Origin: Flavobacterium selenitireducens
Lineage (GTDB): Bacteria > Bacteroidota > Bacteroidia > Flavobacteriales > Flavobacteriaceae
Direction: 5' to 3'
Assembly (NCBI RefSeq): GCF_014748335.1
Contig: NZ_JAAVIY010000007.1
Span: forward strand, 62,001-126,000
DNA length: 64,000 nt
Part shown: piece after piece, positions 19,048 through 27,421 of the stretch
How the letters are laid out: the number at the start of each line of letters is the position of its first letter
Position numbering within the stretch: the stretch's first letter is position 1
The notes under the pieces: model-generated
Told to the model about the DNA's origin: nothing
The model's input: only the letters and a program-made list of their open reading frames with translations
Database searches by the model: none
Program-made: the position numbers and the translations under genes

Positions 19048-19550
19048 CGTCTCGACGGCTTGAACATGTAAATCAAAATGATGCAGACCACGATCGAAAA
19101 TATCGTGCTGCTGAGCGTCCTCAATAAAACGTCCCAGAAGAATACCAATCGGAACACTTCAAGTAAAAACAATGTGAAGTGATGGATGATGACCGCTATC
19201 AGGATAAACGAAAAACGCTCCGGTGTCAATACGTCGTCGAGGCGGACGGTCTGGTATTCATAGCTCAACCCGAACGCGAATTTGAAGATCACAGGTCGGA
19301 AATAAGCCAGGACGAGACAAGACGCCGCGTGGACACCACCGGAGTTGCTGAACATATCCATCGTGATCCCAAGCAGGAAACTCGTGAGCAACAGCACGTT
19401 CTTGTTTCCGTTGACCGGGAAAAGCATGACGAACAAGATGTAAGGATACGGGTTGATGAATCCGAACAGATTGAAATTGTTGAAGATCACGACCTGGGCG
19501 AAAATCAACAAAATAAAGCGGGCGATATTGACCAGAACCGTACTATTCAT
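19044..19550 (-). CDS. mreD: Rod shape-determining membrane protein MreD
   Basis: A 168-residue membrane protein with about five or six hydrophobic helices, recognised mainly by position between mreC and PBP2 and by the INPYPYILFVMLFPV region typical of Bacteroidota MreD. I chose the ATG at 19550 (MNSTVLVNIARF) because it opens directly into the first helix; the 22 upstream residues overlap mreC and are basic and unlike MreD. With this start the gene overlaps the mreC end by eight bases, and its stop overlaps the PBP2 start by four. It is expected to bridge MreC and the elongation machinery in the membrane. Confidence 0.9.
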   Translation of the reverse strand: MNSTVLVNIARFILLIFAQVVIFNNFNLFGFINPYPYILFVMLFPVNGNKNVLLLTSFLLGITMDMFSNSGGVHAASCLVLAYFRPVIFKFAFGLSYEYQTVRLDDVLTPERFSFILIAVIIHHFTLFLLEVFRLVFFWDVLLRTLSSTIFSIVVCIILIYMFKPSRR

Positions 19551-20370
19551 TCGGTTTCGATTGCTTTTCCAAAGTTTCGATTTCCTCTTTGTCCCTGCTC
19601 TTGACGATGTAAACATAACCGAGATTGGTCATGTCGTTGAACAACTTGATGTCGAGCGTGTAGTAATTCGTTTCGTTGTCGGTGTAGATTTTCGAAATGG
19701 TCCCGATGTTGATGTTCGCCGGGAAAATCACCGACTGTCCTCCGGTCACGATCGTATCGCCTTTTCTGACGGATGCCAGTCGCGGTACGTCGATCAATTG
19801 TACGTAACCCGTATTTTTTCCGTTCCAGACCAACGACCCGAAATGGTTCGATTTTTTGATTTTCGCATTTATTTGCGATTTTACGTTGAGAATCGAAATC
19901 ACGGTGGCGTAATTATTCGACACCTTGTCGACTATCCCGATGATGCCTTGCGTATTGACGACGCCCATGTCAGGTTTGACGCCTTTGAGCGATCCCGAAT
20001 TGATCGTGAGGTAGTTTTCGTGTACGTTATAGGAATTGTGGATGACCTTCGAAACGATCACGTCGACTTTCCTGACGCCGCGAATCGTGTCGATGACGGG
20101 TGGCTTCGCAGAATCTTTTTCGTTGAATATCATACGGCGCAAGTCTGCATTTTCCTTTGCAAGCGCGTCGTTTTGGGTTTTGAGGTGAAAATATTCGTTG
20201 ACGTTGTTCATTTGGGTGTAAACGCCACCGGTCACGAAATTGGCAGAAGAAATCACTTTGCTTTTGTGAAATGAATGTGCCTGGATCGTCATGACCAACG
20301 AAATCCCTAAAAGCAGCAAAAACAGCAATCGGTGGCTGTTCTTAAAGATGAATTGGAATATCTGCTGCAT
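19543..20370 (-). CDS. mreC: Rod shape-determining protein MreC
   Basis: Bitopic inner-membrane protein of the elongasome, 275 residues. It has one membrane helix (about residues 13-30), a coiled coil (about 55-85, NDALAKENADLRRM) and a periplasmic beta-rich domain with the motifs NSGSLKGVKPDMGVV, GIIGIVDKVS and KGDTIVTGGQS. These match the MreC core, which scaffolds PBP2 and RodA. It ends inside mreD and starts 186 bases downstream of mreB. That spacer holds a low-complexity flavobacterial-type inverted sequence built from GGAATTTG-like words, so mreB and mreC may be partly uncoupled. Confidence 0.95.
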   Translation of the reverse strand: MQQIFQFIFKNSHRLLFLLLLGISLVMTIQAHSFHKSKVISSANFVTGGVYTQMNNVNEYFHLKTQNDALAKENADLRRMIFNEKDSAKPPVIDTIRGVRKVDVIVSKVIHNSYNVHENYLTINSGSLKGVKPDMGVVNTQGIIGIVDKVSNNYATVISILNVKSQINAKIKKSNHFGSLVWNGKNTGYVQLIDVPRLASVRKGDTIVTGGQSVIFPANINIGTISKIYTDNETNYYTLDIKLFNDMTNLGYVYIVKSRDKEEIETLEKQSKPNE

Positions 20371-20556
20371 ACAAACCGAGGGTAAAAATCAAATTCAAAA
20401 GTTCAAATTAACTCCGTTGCGCCGCGTCCCGTTCGCTAATGGATAGATGCTTTAGCGAGCCCTTCTGTTTTATTCGCCCGGATCCAAATTTCAAACTCCA
20501 ATCGCTTTTCAAAGAAAATTGGACTTTGGGATCTGGAATTTGAGATTTCAAAATTG
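20371..20556. repeat. Inverted low-complexity words between mreB and mreC
   Basis: The spacer contains ATCCAAATTTCAAACTCCAA-type sequence near 20480-20500 and, about 20 bases on, its approximate inverse TTTGGGATCTGGAATTTGAG near 20525-20545. The two arms can pair into an imperfect hairpin. Similar GGAATTTGG words occur at 23530-23550. Confidence 0.5.
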
Positions 20557-21585
20557 TTATTTTATTAGGATGCTTCTGAATTTCGGGATGTTCTTCAACG
20601 CCATTCCCGTACCGCGTACTACGGCGCGAAGCGGATCTTCGGCAATGTAAACCGGAAGATCTGTTTTCAATGAAATCCTTTTGTCGAGCCCGCGCAACAT
20701 CGATCCGCCCCCGGCAAGGTAAATACCGGTGTTGTAAATATCGGCGGCGAGTTCAGGCGGCGTCTGCGAAAGCGTTTCCATGACGGCGTCTTCGATTCGC
20801 TGTATCGATTTGTCGAGTGCTTTTGCGATCTCGCGATAGGAAACGTCTACCTGTTTCGGCTTGCCCGTAAGCAAATCGCGTCCCTGTACCGACATGTCAT
20901 CCGGTGGCGTTTCGAGATCTTCGATGGCGGCACCGATCGTAATCTTGATTTTTTCGGCAGTGCTTTCCCCTACAAAAAGGTTGTGTTGCGTCCGCATGTA
21001 ATATACGATGTCGTTCGTGAAGACGTCACCGGCGATCTTTACCGATTTGTCGCACACGATTCCGCCCAAAGCGATAACTGCGATTTCCGTAGTTCCTCCA
21101 CCTATGTCGACGATCATGTTTCCTTTGGGCTGCATGATGTCGATTCCGATACCGATAGCCGCGGCCATTGGTTCGTGAATCAGGTAGACTTCTTTGCCGT
21201 TCACGCGCTCGCAGCTTTCTTTTACTGCACGCATTTCCACTTCTGTAATTCCCGAAGGAATGCAAACGACCATGCGCAGCGCCGGTGTGAACATTCTTTT
21301 CTTGAGCGCAGGAATGGATTTGATGAACATCGAGATCATTTTCTCGGATGCGTCGAAATCTGCGATGACGCCGTCTTTCAGCGGGCGGATCGTTTTGATG
21401 TTCTCATGCGTTTTACCCTGCATCATGTTCGCCTCTTTCCCGACGGCGATTATTTTCGAGGAAACCCTGTCTCGAGCCACTATGGAAGGACTGTCGATCA
21501 CGACTTTATCGTTGTGTATGATGAGCGTATTGGCGGTGCCGAGGTCTATCGCGATATCCTCAGTCATGAAATCAAAAAATCCCAT
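20557..21585 (-). CDS. mreB: Rod shape-determining actin-like protein MreB
   Basis: Bacterial actin that organises side-wall synthesis. The 342-residue protein has all nucleotide-binding motifs: phosphate 1 IDLGTANT (residues 13-20), connect 1, phosphate 2 VDIGGGTTEIA near 160 and the adenosine motif LAGGGSMLRGL near 290. An N-terminal FFDFMTED stretch may act as the membrane-binding amphipathic segment. It is the first gene of the shape cluster and lies 175 bases downstream of purH. TAACTTTG at 21624-21631 on the minus strand may be its -7 promoter element, inside an inverted repeat. Confidence 0.97.
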   Translation of the reverse strand: MGFFDFMTEDIAIDLGTANTLIIHNDKVVIDSPSIVARDRVSSKIIAVGKEANMMQGKTHENIKTIRPLKDGVIADFDASEKMISMFIKSIPALKKRMFTPALRMVVCIPSGITEVEMRAVKESCERVNGKEVYLIHEPMAAAIGIGIDIMQPKGNMIVDIGGGTTEIAVIALGGIVCDKSVKIAGDVFTNDIVYYMRTQHNLFVGESTAEKIKITIGAAIEDLETPPDDMSVQGRDLLTGKPKQVDVSYREIAKALDKSIQRIEDAVMETLSQTPPELAADIYNTGIYLAGGGSMLRGLDKRISLKTDLPVYIAEDPLRAVVRGTGMALKNIPKFRSILIK

Positions 21586-21618
21586 ACTGAAATTGAAGGG
21601 TTTTAGTTATTAGTTGTA

Positions 21619-21655
21619 GGCTGCAAAGTTATGTAAATTGAACGACTTTGCAGCC
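21619..21655. repeat. 10-bp inverted repeat upstream of mreB
   Basis: GGCTGCAAAG at 21619-21628 is matched by CTTTGCAGCC at 21646-21655, a perfect 10-bp inverted repeat around a 17-base centre. It has no T tract, so it is not a standard terminator. It overlaps the possible mreB -7 element TAACTTTG (minus strand, 21624-21631). Confidence 0.6.
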
Positions 21656-21760
21656 CTGTGATTTTTTATTTTGGTTTTAAATCCGATAATTTTAAAACTG
21701 TTGGAATCAGTACTTTCCGACAGCCTTTGAAAATCAAAAATTTAAATCGCAGACATCATT

Positions 21761-23287
21761 TTAGTGCTTGAAATGACGTGTCCCGGTAAACACCATCGCG
21801 AGTCCGTTTTCGTTGCAATAATCAATGCTGAGTTCATCCTTGATCGATCCGCCGGGTTGGATGACGGCCGTGATTCCCGCGTTCTTTGCGATCTCCACGC
21901 AATCAGGGAATGGGAAGAACGCATCGCTGGCCATGACCGCGCCGTTCAGATCAAAATTAAATGAGTGTGCTTTCTCGATCGCCTGTCTCAAGGCGTCCAC
22001 GCGTGAGGTCTGGCCTGTTCCGGAAGCGATCAGTTGGCCGTCCTTGGCGAAAACAATCGTATTCGACTTGGTGTTCTTGCAAATTTTGGACGCAAAAATC
22101 AGGTCGTCAATCTCTTTCGCTGTCGGAGCCGTAGTGGTAACGGTGCGAAGGCCGTTTTTATTGTCCGTAAGGTTGTTTCTATCCTGTACCAAAACACCGT
22201 TCAAAGCCGTACGCACTTGAAGTTGTGGCAATTCGACGTGGTGTTGCACCAAAATAATCCGGTTCTTTTTTTCAGATAATATCGCAATGGCTTCTTCGGA
22301 AAACTCCGGGGCGATCACGACTTCGCAAAATAGGGAATTGATCTCGGAAGCCGTTTCCGCATCGATCTTTCCGTTGGCGATCAAAACGCCTCCGAAAGCC
22401 GATGTAGGATCGCCCGCCAAAGCGTCGAGATACGCCTGTTTCATTGTCGGACGCGTTGCAAGGCCGCAAGCGTTGTTGTGTTTCAGGATTGCGAAAGTAG
22501 GGTCGTTGTCTTTGAATTCGAGGATAAGGTTCACGGCAGCGTCGACGTCAAGTAAATTATTGTAAGACAGTTCTTTGCCGTGTTTTTTGGTAAACATCGC
22601 GTCGAAGTTCCCGAAGAAATATCCCTTTTGATGCGGATTCTCACCGTATCTCAAAACCTGTCCGTTGGAATAGGATTGCTTGAAGAACGTATCGTCAGCA
22701 TTGAAATGGTTAAAAATTGCAGCGTCGTAATGAGACGAAACGTGAAAGGCTTGTGTTGCAAACTGCTTTCTGTCTTCCAAAGACGTCTCTCCATTTTTCT
22801 CGTTAAGCAACTCCAGGAACGGCGCGTATTGCTCCATCGAAGGAATGATGACCGTGTCTCTAAAATTTTTGGCAGCCGCACGGATCAACGAAATGCCTCC
22901 GATGTCGATTTTTTCGATGATGTCTGCTTCGGATGCACCCGAGGCGACCGTATTTTCAAACGGATACAAATCGACGATCACCAAATCAATTTGCGGAATG
23001 TCGAATTCGGTCATTTGCCGGACGTCTCCCTCGTGGTCCTGGCGGTTGAGAATGCCGCCGAAGATTTTCGGATGAAGCGTTTTGACGCGTCCGCCAAGGA
23101 TCGACGGATAAGACGTTACGTCTTCAACAGCTACGACAGGAATGCCAAGGTTTTTCAGGAATTCTTCGGTTCCGCCGGTAGAGTAGAACGTCACGCCCTG
23201 TTCGTGCAATTTTTGTACGATAGGCTCGAGCCCATCTTTTGAAAATACCGAAACTAACGCTGATTTGATGGTCTTGTTTGTGCTCAT
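21761..23287 (-). CDS. purH: Bifunctional AICAR formyltransferase / IMP cyclohydrolase
   Basis: Catalyses the last two steps of IMP synthesis. From the ATG at 23287 (MSTNKTIKSALVSVF) the protein is 508 residues, the normal length; nine upstream residues are dropped because they fall in the promoter. The N-terminal MGS-like cyclohydrolase domain has SALVSVFSKDGL and YSTGGTEEFL, and the formyltransferase domain has LRYGENPHQKG and the ILKHNNACGLA motif with the catalytic Lys-His. A complete flavobacterial promoter lies just upstream. It is on the same strand as the shape cluster, 175 bases away. Confidence 0.97.
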   Translation of the reverse strand: MSTNKTIKSALVSVFSKDGLEPIVQKLHEQGVTFYSTGGTEEFLKNLGIPVVAVEDVTSYPSILGGRVKTLHPKIFGGILNRQDHEGDVRQMTEFDIPQIDLVIVDLYPFENTVASGASEADIIEKIDIGGISLIRAAAKNFRDTVIIPSMEQYAPFLELLNEKNGETSLEDRKQFATQAFHVSSHYDAAIFNHFNADDTFFKQSYSNGQVLRYGENPHQKGYFFGNFDAMFTKKHGKELSYNNLLDVDAAVNLILEFKDNDPTFAILKHNNACGLATRPTMKQAYLDALAGDPTSAFGGVLIANGKIDAETASEINSLFCEVVIAPEFSEEAIAILSEKKNRIILVQHHVELPQLQVRTALNGVLVQDRNNLTDNKNGLRTVTTTAPTAKEIDDLIFASKICKNTKSNTIVFAKDGQLIASGTGQTSRVDALRQAIEKAHSFNFDLNGAVMASDAFFPFPDCVEIAKNAGITAVIQPGGSIKDELSIDYCNENGLAMVFTGTRHFKH

Positions 23288-23311
23288 TTTTAGAAGTTGT
23301 GTTTGAGCGTG

Positions 23312-23340
23312 CAAAAGTACGAAATAAGTCGGAAGTCAAA
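23312..23340 (-). promoter_or_regulatory. Flavobacterial promoter of purH
   Basis: On the minus strand TTTG (23337-23340), 17 bases, then TACTTTTG (23312-23319), matching the TTG-N17-23-TAnnTTTG consensus known from Flavobacterium and Bacteroides. The start site would be near 23305, 18 bases before the ATG. Confidence 0.65.
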
Positions 23341-23563
23341 CGATCATTGTGAGATGCGAACCGTGAAATTTCCGCTGCTCAACGCATCACCTGCGCCTTT
23401 GTTCGACAGTGCGATGCTAAATCAACGAATCAAGCAACACCAAGTAAATACAGGCAAACAAAAAATTAGGTTTTTGCCCCAAAATTTTCCAATTTTACGC
23501 TTCTGAATCCAGGCCGTTTTCTACATTGATTGGAATTTGGAATTTGGGATTCGGGCTTTTCAG

Positions 23564-24814
23564 ATGCTTGTTTACTTCAGACTACTTTCCGAGAGCTTCG
23601 GCTTTGCAATGAATGCGCTGCGCAACAACAAACTGCGCACGCTACTGTCGCTATTGGGTGTGACGATCGGGATTTTTTCGATCATTGCAGTCCTGGCAGC
23701 GGTTGATTCGCTCGACCGGAAGATCAAGAAGGACCTGAGCAGCCTCGACAAAAATACGATGTACGTACTCAAGGAATCGTTCGGGCCGTCGGAAGTACCG
23801 CGGTGGAAGGTAGAGCAGTTCCCGAACGTGACTTACGACGAATACCAGTTCCTCAAATCCTCATTAAACAACGTCGATGAAGTCGGATACCAGATTTTTG
23901 TCGGTCCCGAATCTGCAAAATACGACGACAAGACCGTCAGTGCGATCAATATTCTTCCCGTTTCTCACGAATTTGATGAAATCCAGGCCCAGGAATTTGA
24001 AAAAGGCCGCTTCTATAACGAATCCGAAGACAATTCTGGCAAGGCGGTAGCGGTGATCGGGCACGACATTGCCAACGGGTTGTTCGGCGACGTCGACCCG
24101 ATCGACAAACAATTCCGGCTTTACGGGCTTCGTTTTACGGTCATCGGCGTGTTGCCCAAACAAGGCTCGGGCATGTTCGGGAACAGCAATGATACCAGCA
24201 TCATCATTCCCGTGAATTTTATCCGGAACCGGTTCGGCGACAATAACGATTCCATGATGCCGGTCATTATCATCAAGCCTACGAAAGGTGCCGATATGGA
24301 TGAACTTAAAGCGGAGCTTGCCCAAAAACTACGCAATTATCGCGGCATGAAAGTAGGGGAGATGGACAACTTTTTCGTAAACGTCCTTTCCGGATTTACC
24401 GAAATGCTCGACGCTTTTATCGGCATCCTGAATACCGGCGGTTGGATGATCGCGGGATTTTCGCTTCTCGTAGGCGGCTTTGGGATTGCCAACATTATGT
24501 TTGTTTCCGTAAAGGAACGGACTAACCTTATCGGAATCCAAAAATCACTTGGGGCCAAAAACAAGTTCATCCTGTTTCAATTCCTTTTCGAAGCGGTGAT
24601 TTTGTCGATAATCGGAGGTTTGGTGGGGATTCTTATGGTTTGGGGATTGACGGCGCTGCTTACCAAAATGCTCGAATTCGAGTTTGTGCTTGGGTTCTTC
24701 AACATCATGCTTGGCGCTGGGCTATCGGCGGCGATTGGATTGGTTTCGGGTATTATCCCGGCTATTTCGGCGTCGAAATTGGATCCGGTAGAGGCGATCA
24801 GGACAGGGATGTGA
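23564..24814 (+). CDS. MacB-type ABC transporter permease
   Basis: Inner-membrane permease of the MacB/FtsX superfamily, 416 residues from the ATG at 23564; a TTG at 23537 is possible but adds only nine residues from a low-complexity sequence. It has an N-terminal helix (about residues 22-44, LRTLLSLLGVTIGIF), a long periplasmic MacB_PCD domain (about 50-270) and three C-terminal helices forming the FtsX domain, with the VKERTNLIGIQKSLGA coupling motif. Such permeases need a cytoplasmic ATPase of the LolD/MacB type, but none is adjacent: purH lies upstream on the other strand and a repeat tract lies downstream. Substrate cannot be inferred. Confidence 0.9.
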   Translation: MLVYFRLLSESFGFAMNALRNNKLRTLLSLLGVTIGIFSIIAVLAAVDSLDRKIKKDLSSLDKNTMYVLKESFGPSEVPRWKVEQFPNVTYDEYQFLKSSLNNVDEVGYQIFVGPESAKYDDKTVSAINILPVSHEFDEIQAQEFEKGRFYNESEDNSGKAVAVIGHDIANGLFGDVDPIDKQFRLYGLRFTVIGVLPKQGSGMFGNSNDTSIIIPVNFIRNRFGDNNDSMMPVIIIKPTKGADMDELKAELAQKLRNYRGMKVGEMDNFFVNVLSGFTEMLDAFIGILNTGGWMIAGFSLLVGGFGIANIMFVSVKERTNLIGIQKSLGAKNKFILFQFLFEAVILSIIGGLVGILMVWGLTALLTKMLEFEFVLGFFNIMLGAGLSAAIGLVSGIIPAISASKLDPVEAIRTGM

Positions 24815-24851
24815 TACGACTTTGCTGTTGGCCGTTCTGTGTTTGCACTGG

Positions 24852-25249
24852 GAAGCTCGCTTCGCTCGCTATGTTTCAATAGTAAGCAAATTAAATTTTG
24901 GGGCTTTTGAGGCTCGCTTTGCTCGCCGTACTTAACAGCTTGAGAAAGTTGAGGGTAGTTAAGCTTTTTGGGCGTATTGCGGCTCGCTTCGCTCGCCACG
25001 TTTCGGCAATTAAACTAGTTCAAGTGGGTATTTTGCGGCTCGCTTCCCTCGCCGTTTTTTACAATTAAGAAAGTTAAGGGCAGTTAAGTTTTTGGGCGTT
25101 TTTGCGGCTCGCATCGCTCGCCACGTTTCAGAAATTGAACTAATAAAGTGGGTATTTTGCGGCTCGCTTCGCTGGCCTTTCTTTAACAATTAAGAGAGTT
25201 AAGGTAGTTAAGCTTTCTTGGACGTTTTGCGGCTCCGCTTCGCTCCGCC
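24852..25249. repeat. Seven-copy repeat with alternating 56/70-bp spacing
   Basis: A GC-rich core close to GGCTCGCTTCGCTCGCC recurs at about 24854, 24911, 24981, 25037, 25106, 25161 and 25231. The start-to-start distances alternate: about 57, 70, 56, 69, 55, 70. The long spacers resemble each other (TTAAGAAAGTTAAGGGCAGT-like) and so do the short ones (ACGTTTC..AATT.AAC..GTGGGTATTTT-like), so the true unit is about 125 bp. No gene is visible in 24815-25367. An inverted piece (TTAACTCTCT, 25284-25293) matches AGAGAGTTAA in the last long spacer. Confidence 0.85.
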
Positions 25250-25320
25250 GCTGCTGTTCCTATACTATTCGAGCGTAACATTTTTAACTCTCTCAAGGTT
25301 TAAAGAGCAACGCATTTTGT

Positions 25321-25353
25321 AAAAAAAAAACCGTCTCCTAAGAAACGGTTTTA
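25321..25353 (-). terminator. Terminator after accD
   Basis: AAAACCGT and ACGGTTTT pair around about ten bases, with a long T run on the minus strand, ending 15 bases downstream of the accD stop codon. Confidence 0.8.
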
Positions 25354-25367
25354 ATATTCGGGATCTG

Positions 25368-26222
25368 TTAGCGAATCGTTTGGTTTAAAATCAAATCCAA
25401 ATATAAATTCACCTTGTTTTTCAACTCTTTTCTGTGCGTGATGAAATCGAGAAAGCCGTGCTCCAAAACGAATTCAGCGGTTTGAAAACCTTCCGGCAAG
25501 TCTTTACCGGTCGTATCTTTGACCACGCGCGGGCCCGCAAAGCCGATCAAAGCGCCCGGCTCTGAAATGTTGATGTCGCCCAACATCGCATAGGAAGCAG
25601 TCGTTCCCCCGGTTGTCGGATCAGTACACAACGAGATATAAGGGATTTTGGCGTCGGCGAGTTGCGCCAGTTTTGCAGATGTTTTGGCCAACTGCATAAG
25701 CGAATACGCCGCCTCCATCATACGCGCGCCTCCGGACTTGGAAATCATCACGAACGGAATTTTGTTCTTGATCGAATGATCGATTCCGCGCGCAATTTTT
25801 TCACCTACGACCGCGCCCATCGAACCTCCGATAAACGCAAAATCCATACAGCAAACCACGAGGTCTTTCCCTTTTGATTTTCCTACTCCGGTGCGAACCG
25901 CGTCTTTCAACTTGGTTTTCTCCTGGGCGTCTTTCAAACGGTCGGAATATTTTTTGGTGTCAACGAAGTGAAGCGTATCCTTGGACGTCATGTTTTTGTC
26001 GAGTTCCTTGAATTCGTTGTCGTCGAACAAGATCTCGAAATACTCCTTGCTTCCGATCCTTACGTGAAAACCGTCTTCAGGGCTCACATAAAGATTGCGC
26101 GCCAGTTCATCTGCATCGACGATCTTTCCGGTAGGTGATTTGTACCAAAGCCCTTTCGGAACGTCTTTTTTATCTTCGGTGGCGGTTTGAATGCCTTTTT
26201 CCGTTCTTTTAAACCAAGCCAT
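25368..26222 (-). CDS. accD: Acetyl-CoA carboxylase carboxyltransferase subunit beta, no zinc ribbon
   Basis: Beta subunit of the carboxyltransferase that makes malonyl-CoA for fatty acid synthesis. The 284-residue protein has the crotonase-like core with [12 protein letters not shown], the SGGARMMEA oxyanion motif and [16 protein letters not shown]. The N-terminal region aligns with the family but the four zinc-ribbon cysteines of the E. coli enzyme are replaced: [10 protein letters not shown] and YVSPEDG have Ser, Gly, Ser and Asp in their places, and there is no Cys in the first 120 residues. As I recall, flavobacterial homologues share this. It lies 84 bases downstream of fbaA, across a strong hairpin. 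Confidence 0.96.
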   Translation of the reverse strand: MAWFKRTEKGIQTATEDKKDVPKGLWYKSPTGKIVDADELARNLYVSPEDGFHVRIGSKEYFEILFDDNEFKELDKNMTSKDTLHFVDTKKYSDRLKDAQEKTKLKDAVRTGVGKSKGKDLVVCCMDFAFIGGSMGAVVGEKIARGIDHSIKNKIPFVMISKSGGARMMEAAYSLMQLAKTSAKLAQLADAKIPYISLCTDPTTGGTTASYAMLGDINISEPGALIGFAGPRVVKDTTGKDLPEGFQTAEFVLEHGFLDFITHRKELKNKVNLYLDLILNQTIR

Positions 26223-26228
26223 ATTTTT

Positions 26229-26301
26229 TGTTTAAGGTTTAAAAGTTTAAGGTTTAAGGTCGAGGTTGAACGCATCAACTTTAGACCTTAAACCTCAAAC
26301 T
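26229..26301. repeat. GTTTAAG heptamer tract with inverted arm between fbaA and accD
   Basis: GTTTAAG-type words at 26230-26261 are followed by their inverse at 26284-26301. The arms AGTTTAAGGTTTAAGGTC (26244-26261) and GACCTTAAACCTCAAACT (26284-26301) pair over 18 bp with one mismatch. It may act as a terminator, attenuator or processing hairpin between the two genes. Confidence 0.75.
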
Positions 26302-26306
26302 AAAAA

Positions 26307-27374
26307 TTACAAAGTATTTACGTTGTTCAAATCTGCAAAAGCCGCTTCCAGACGCTTGTTGAACGTCATTTCGCCTTCGCGTATCCATTTGCGTGGATCG
26401 TAATATTTCTTGTTTGGAGAATCGTCACCTGTCGGATTCCCGATTTGCGTCTTGAGATAATCGATATTGTCCACCATATAATCGCGGATGCCTTCCGTGA
26501 AAGCGAACTGCAGGTCCGTGTCGATGTTCATCTTGATAACGCCATATCCGATCGCTTCCTTGATTTCTTCAGGCGTGGAGCCCGAACCACCGTGGAAAAC
26601 GAAGTCTACAGGATTTTTTTCAGTATTGTGTTTTTGTTGGATGTATTCCTGTGAATCGCGCAAAATCGTCGGCGTGAGCTTCACGTTTCCAGGCTTGTAG
26701 ACGCCATGTACGTTTCCGAAAGCTGCAGCGACGGTAAATCGCGGGCTTACTTTAGACAATTCGGTATACGCATAATCGACATCTTCAGGAGTGGAATACA
26801 ATTCGGAATGATCGACGCCGGAATTGTCAACGCCGTCCTCTTCACCGCCTGTGATGCCCAATTCGATTTCGAGGGTCATGCCCATTTTGGACATTCTCTC
26901 GAGATATTGTTTACAGATATCGATGTTTTCCTCCATCGGCTCCTCGCTCAAATCCAGCATGTGGGACGAGAAAAGCGGTTTTCCGGTTTCGGCGAAATGT
27001 TTCTCGCTCGCGTCCAAAAGACCGTCGATCCAAGGAAGCAATTTCTTGGCGCAATGGTCGGTGTGCAAAATGACAGTCGCGCCGTAAGCTTCCGCTAAGG
27101 CATGGATGTGTTTCGCACCCGCAATCGCACCCGCAATGGCCGCGCTTTGCCCTTCGTTAGGAAAACCTTTTCCGGCGTTGAAAGCCGCGCCTCCGTTAGA
27201 AAACTGGATGATTACCGGCGCCTTCAGTTTCGCAGCGACTTCAAGCGTTCCGTTGATGGTGCTCGATCCCGTGACGTTAACTGCCGGAAGGGCGAATCCT
27301 TTTTCTTTGGCTAAGCGGAAGATTTCCTGAACTTCGTCCCCGGTTGCCACACCAGGCTTGATATTGTGGGCCAT
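26307..27374 (-). CDS. fbaA: Class II fructose-bisphosphate aldolase
   Basis: Zinc-dependent aldolase of glycolysis and gluconeogenesis, 355 residues from the ATG at 27374 (MAHNIKPGVATGDEV). The frame continues upstream for 187 more codons antisense to tamL, but that part has no aldolase similarity and lies above the promoter. Motifs include ALPAVNVTGSSTIN, HTDHCAKKLL with the metal-binding His and catalytic Asp, ELGITGGEEDGVDNS, GNVHGVYKPG and VFHGGSGS near the C-terminus. The length and motifs place it in the class IIA group. accD follows after a hairpin. Confidence 0.96.
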   Translation of the reverse strand: MAHNIKPGVATGDEVQEIFRLAKEKGFALPAVNVTGSSTINGTLEVAAKLKAPVIIQFSNGGAAFNAGKGFPNEGQSAAIAGAIAGAKHIHALAEAYGATVILHTDHCAKKLLPWIDGLLDASEKHFAETGKPLFSSHMLDLSEEPMEENIDICKQYLERMSKMGMTLEIELGITGGEEDGVDNSGVDHSELYSTPEDVDYAYTELSKVSPRFTVAAAFGNVHGVYKPGNVKLTPTILRDSQEYIQQKHNTEKNPVDFVFHGGSGSTPEEIKEAIGYGVIKMNIDTDLQFAFTEGIRDYMVDNIDYLKTQIGNPTGDDSPNKKYYDPRKWIREGEMTFNKRLEAAFADLNNVNTL

Positions 27375-27400
27375 GTCAGTTTGTTTTGAATTAAAGGTTA

Positions 27401-27408
27401 CAAAAATA
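27401..27408 (-). promoter_or_regulatory. Possible -7 element of fbaA
   Basis: TATTTTTG on the minus strand matches TAnnTTTG, 27 bases before the fbaA ATG. No good -33 TTG is visible at the right distance. Confidence 0.4.
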
Positions 27409-27421
27409 AGTATTTCTGATT

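Noticed and set aside
20371..20556. A possible tRNA or small RNA in the mreB-mreC spacer
   Set aside because: No cloverleaf or CCA end could be drawn; the sequence is explained by inverted low-complexity words.
24852..25249. Evenly recurring short repeats looked at first like a CRISPR array
   Set aside because: The spacers are similar to each other within each length class, the repeat cores vary, spacing alternates, and no cas gene is present.
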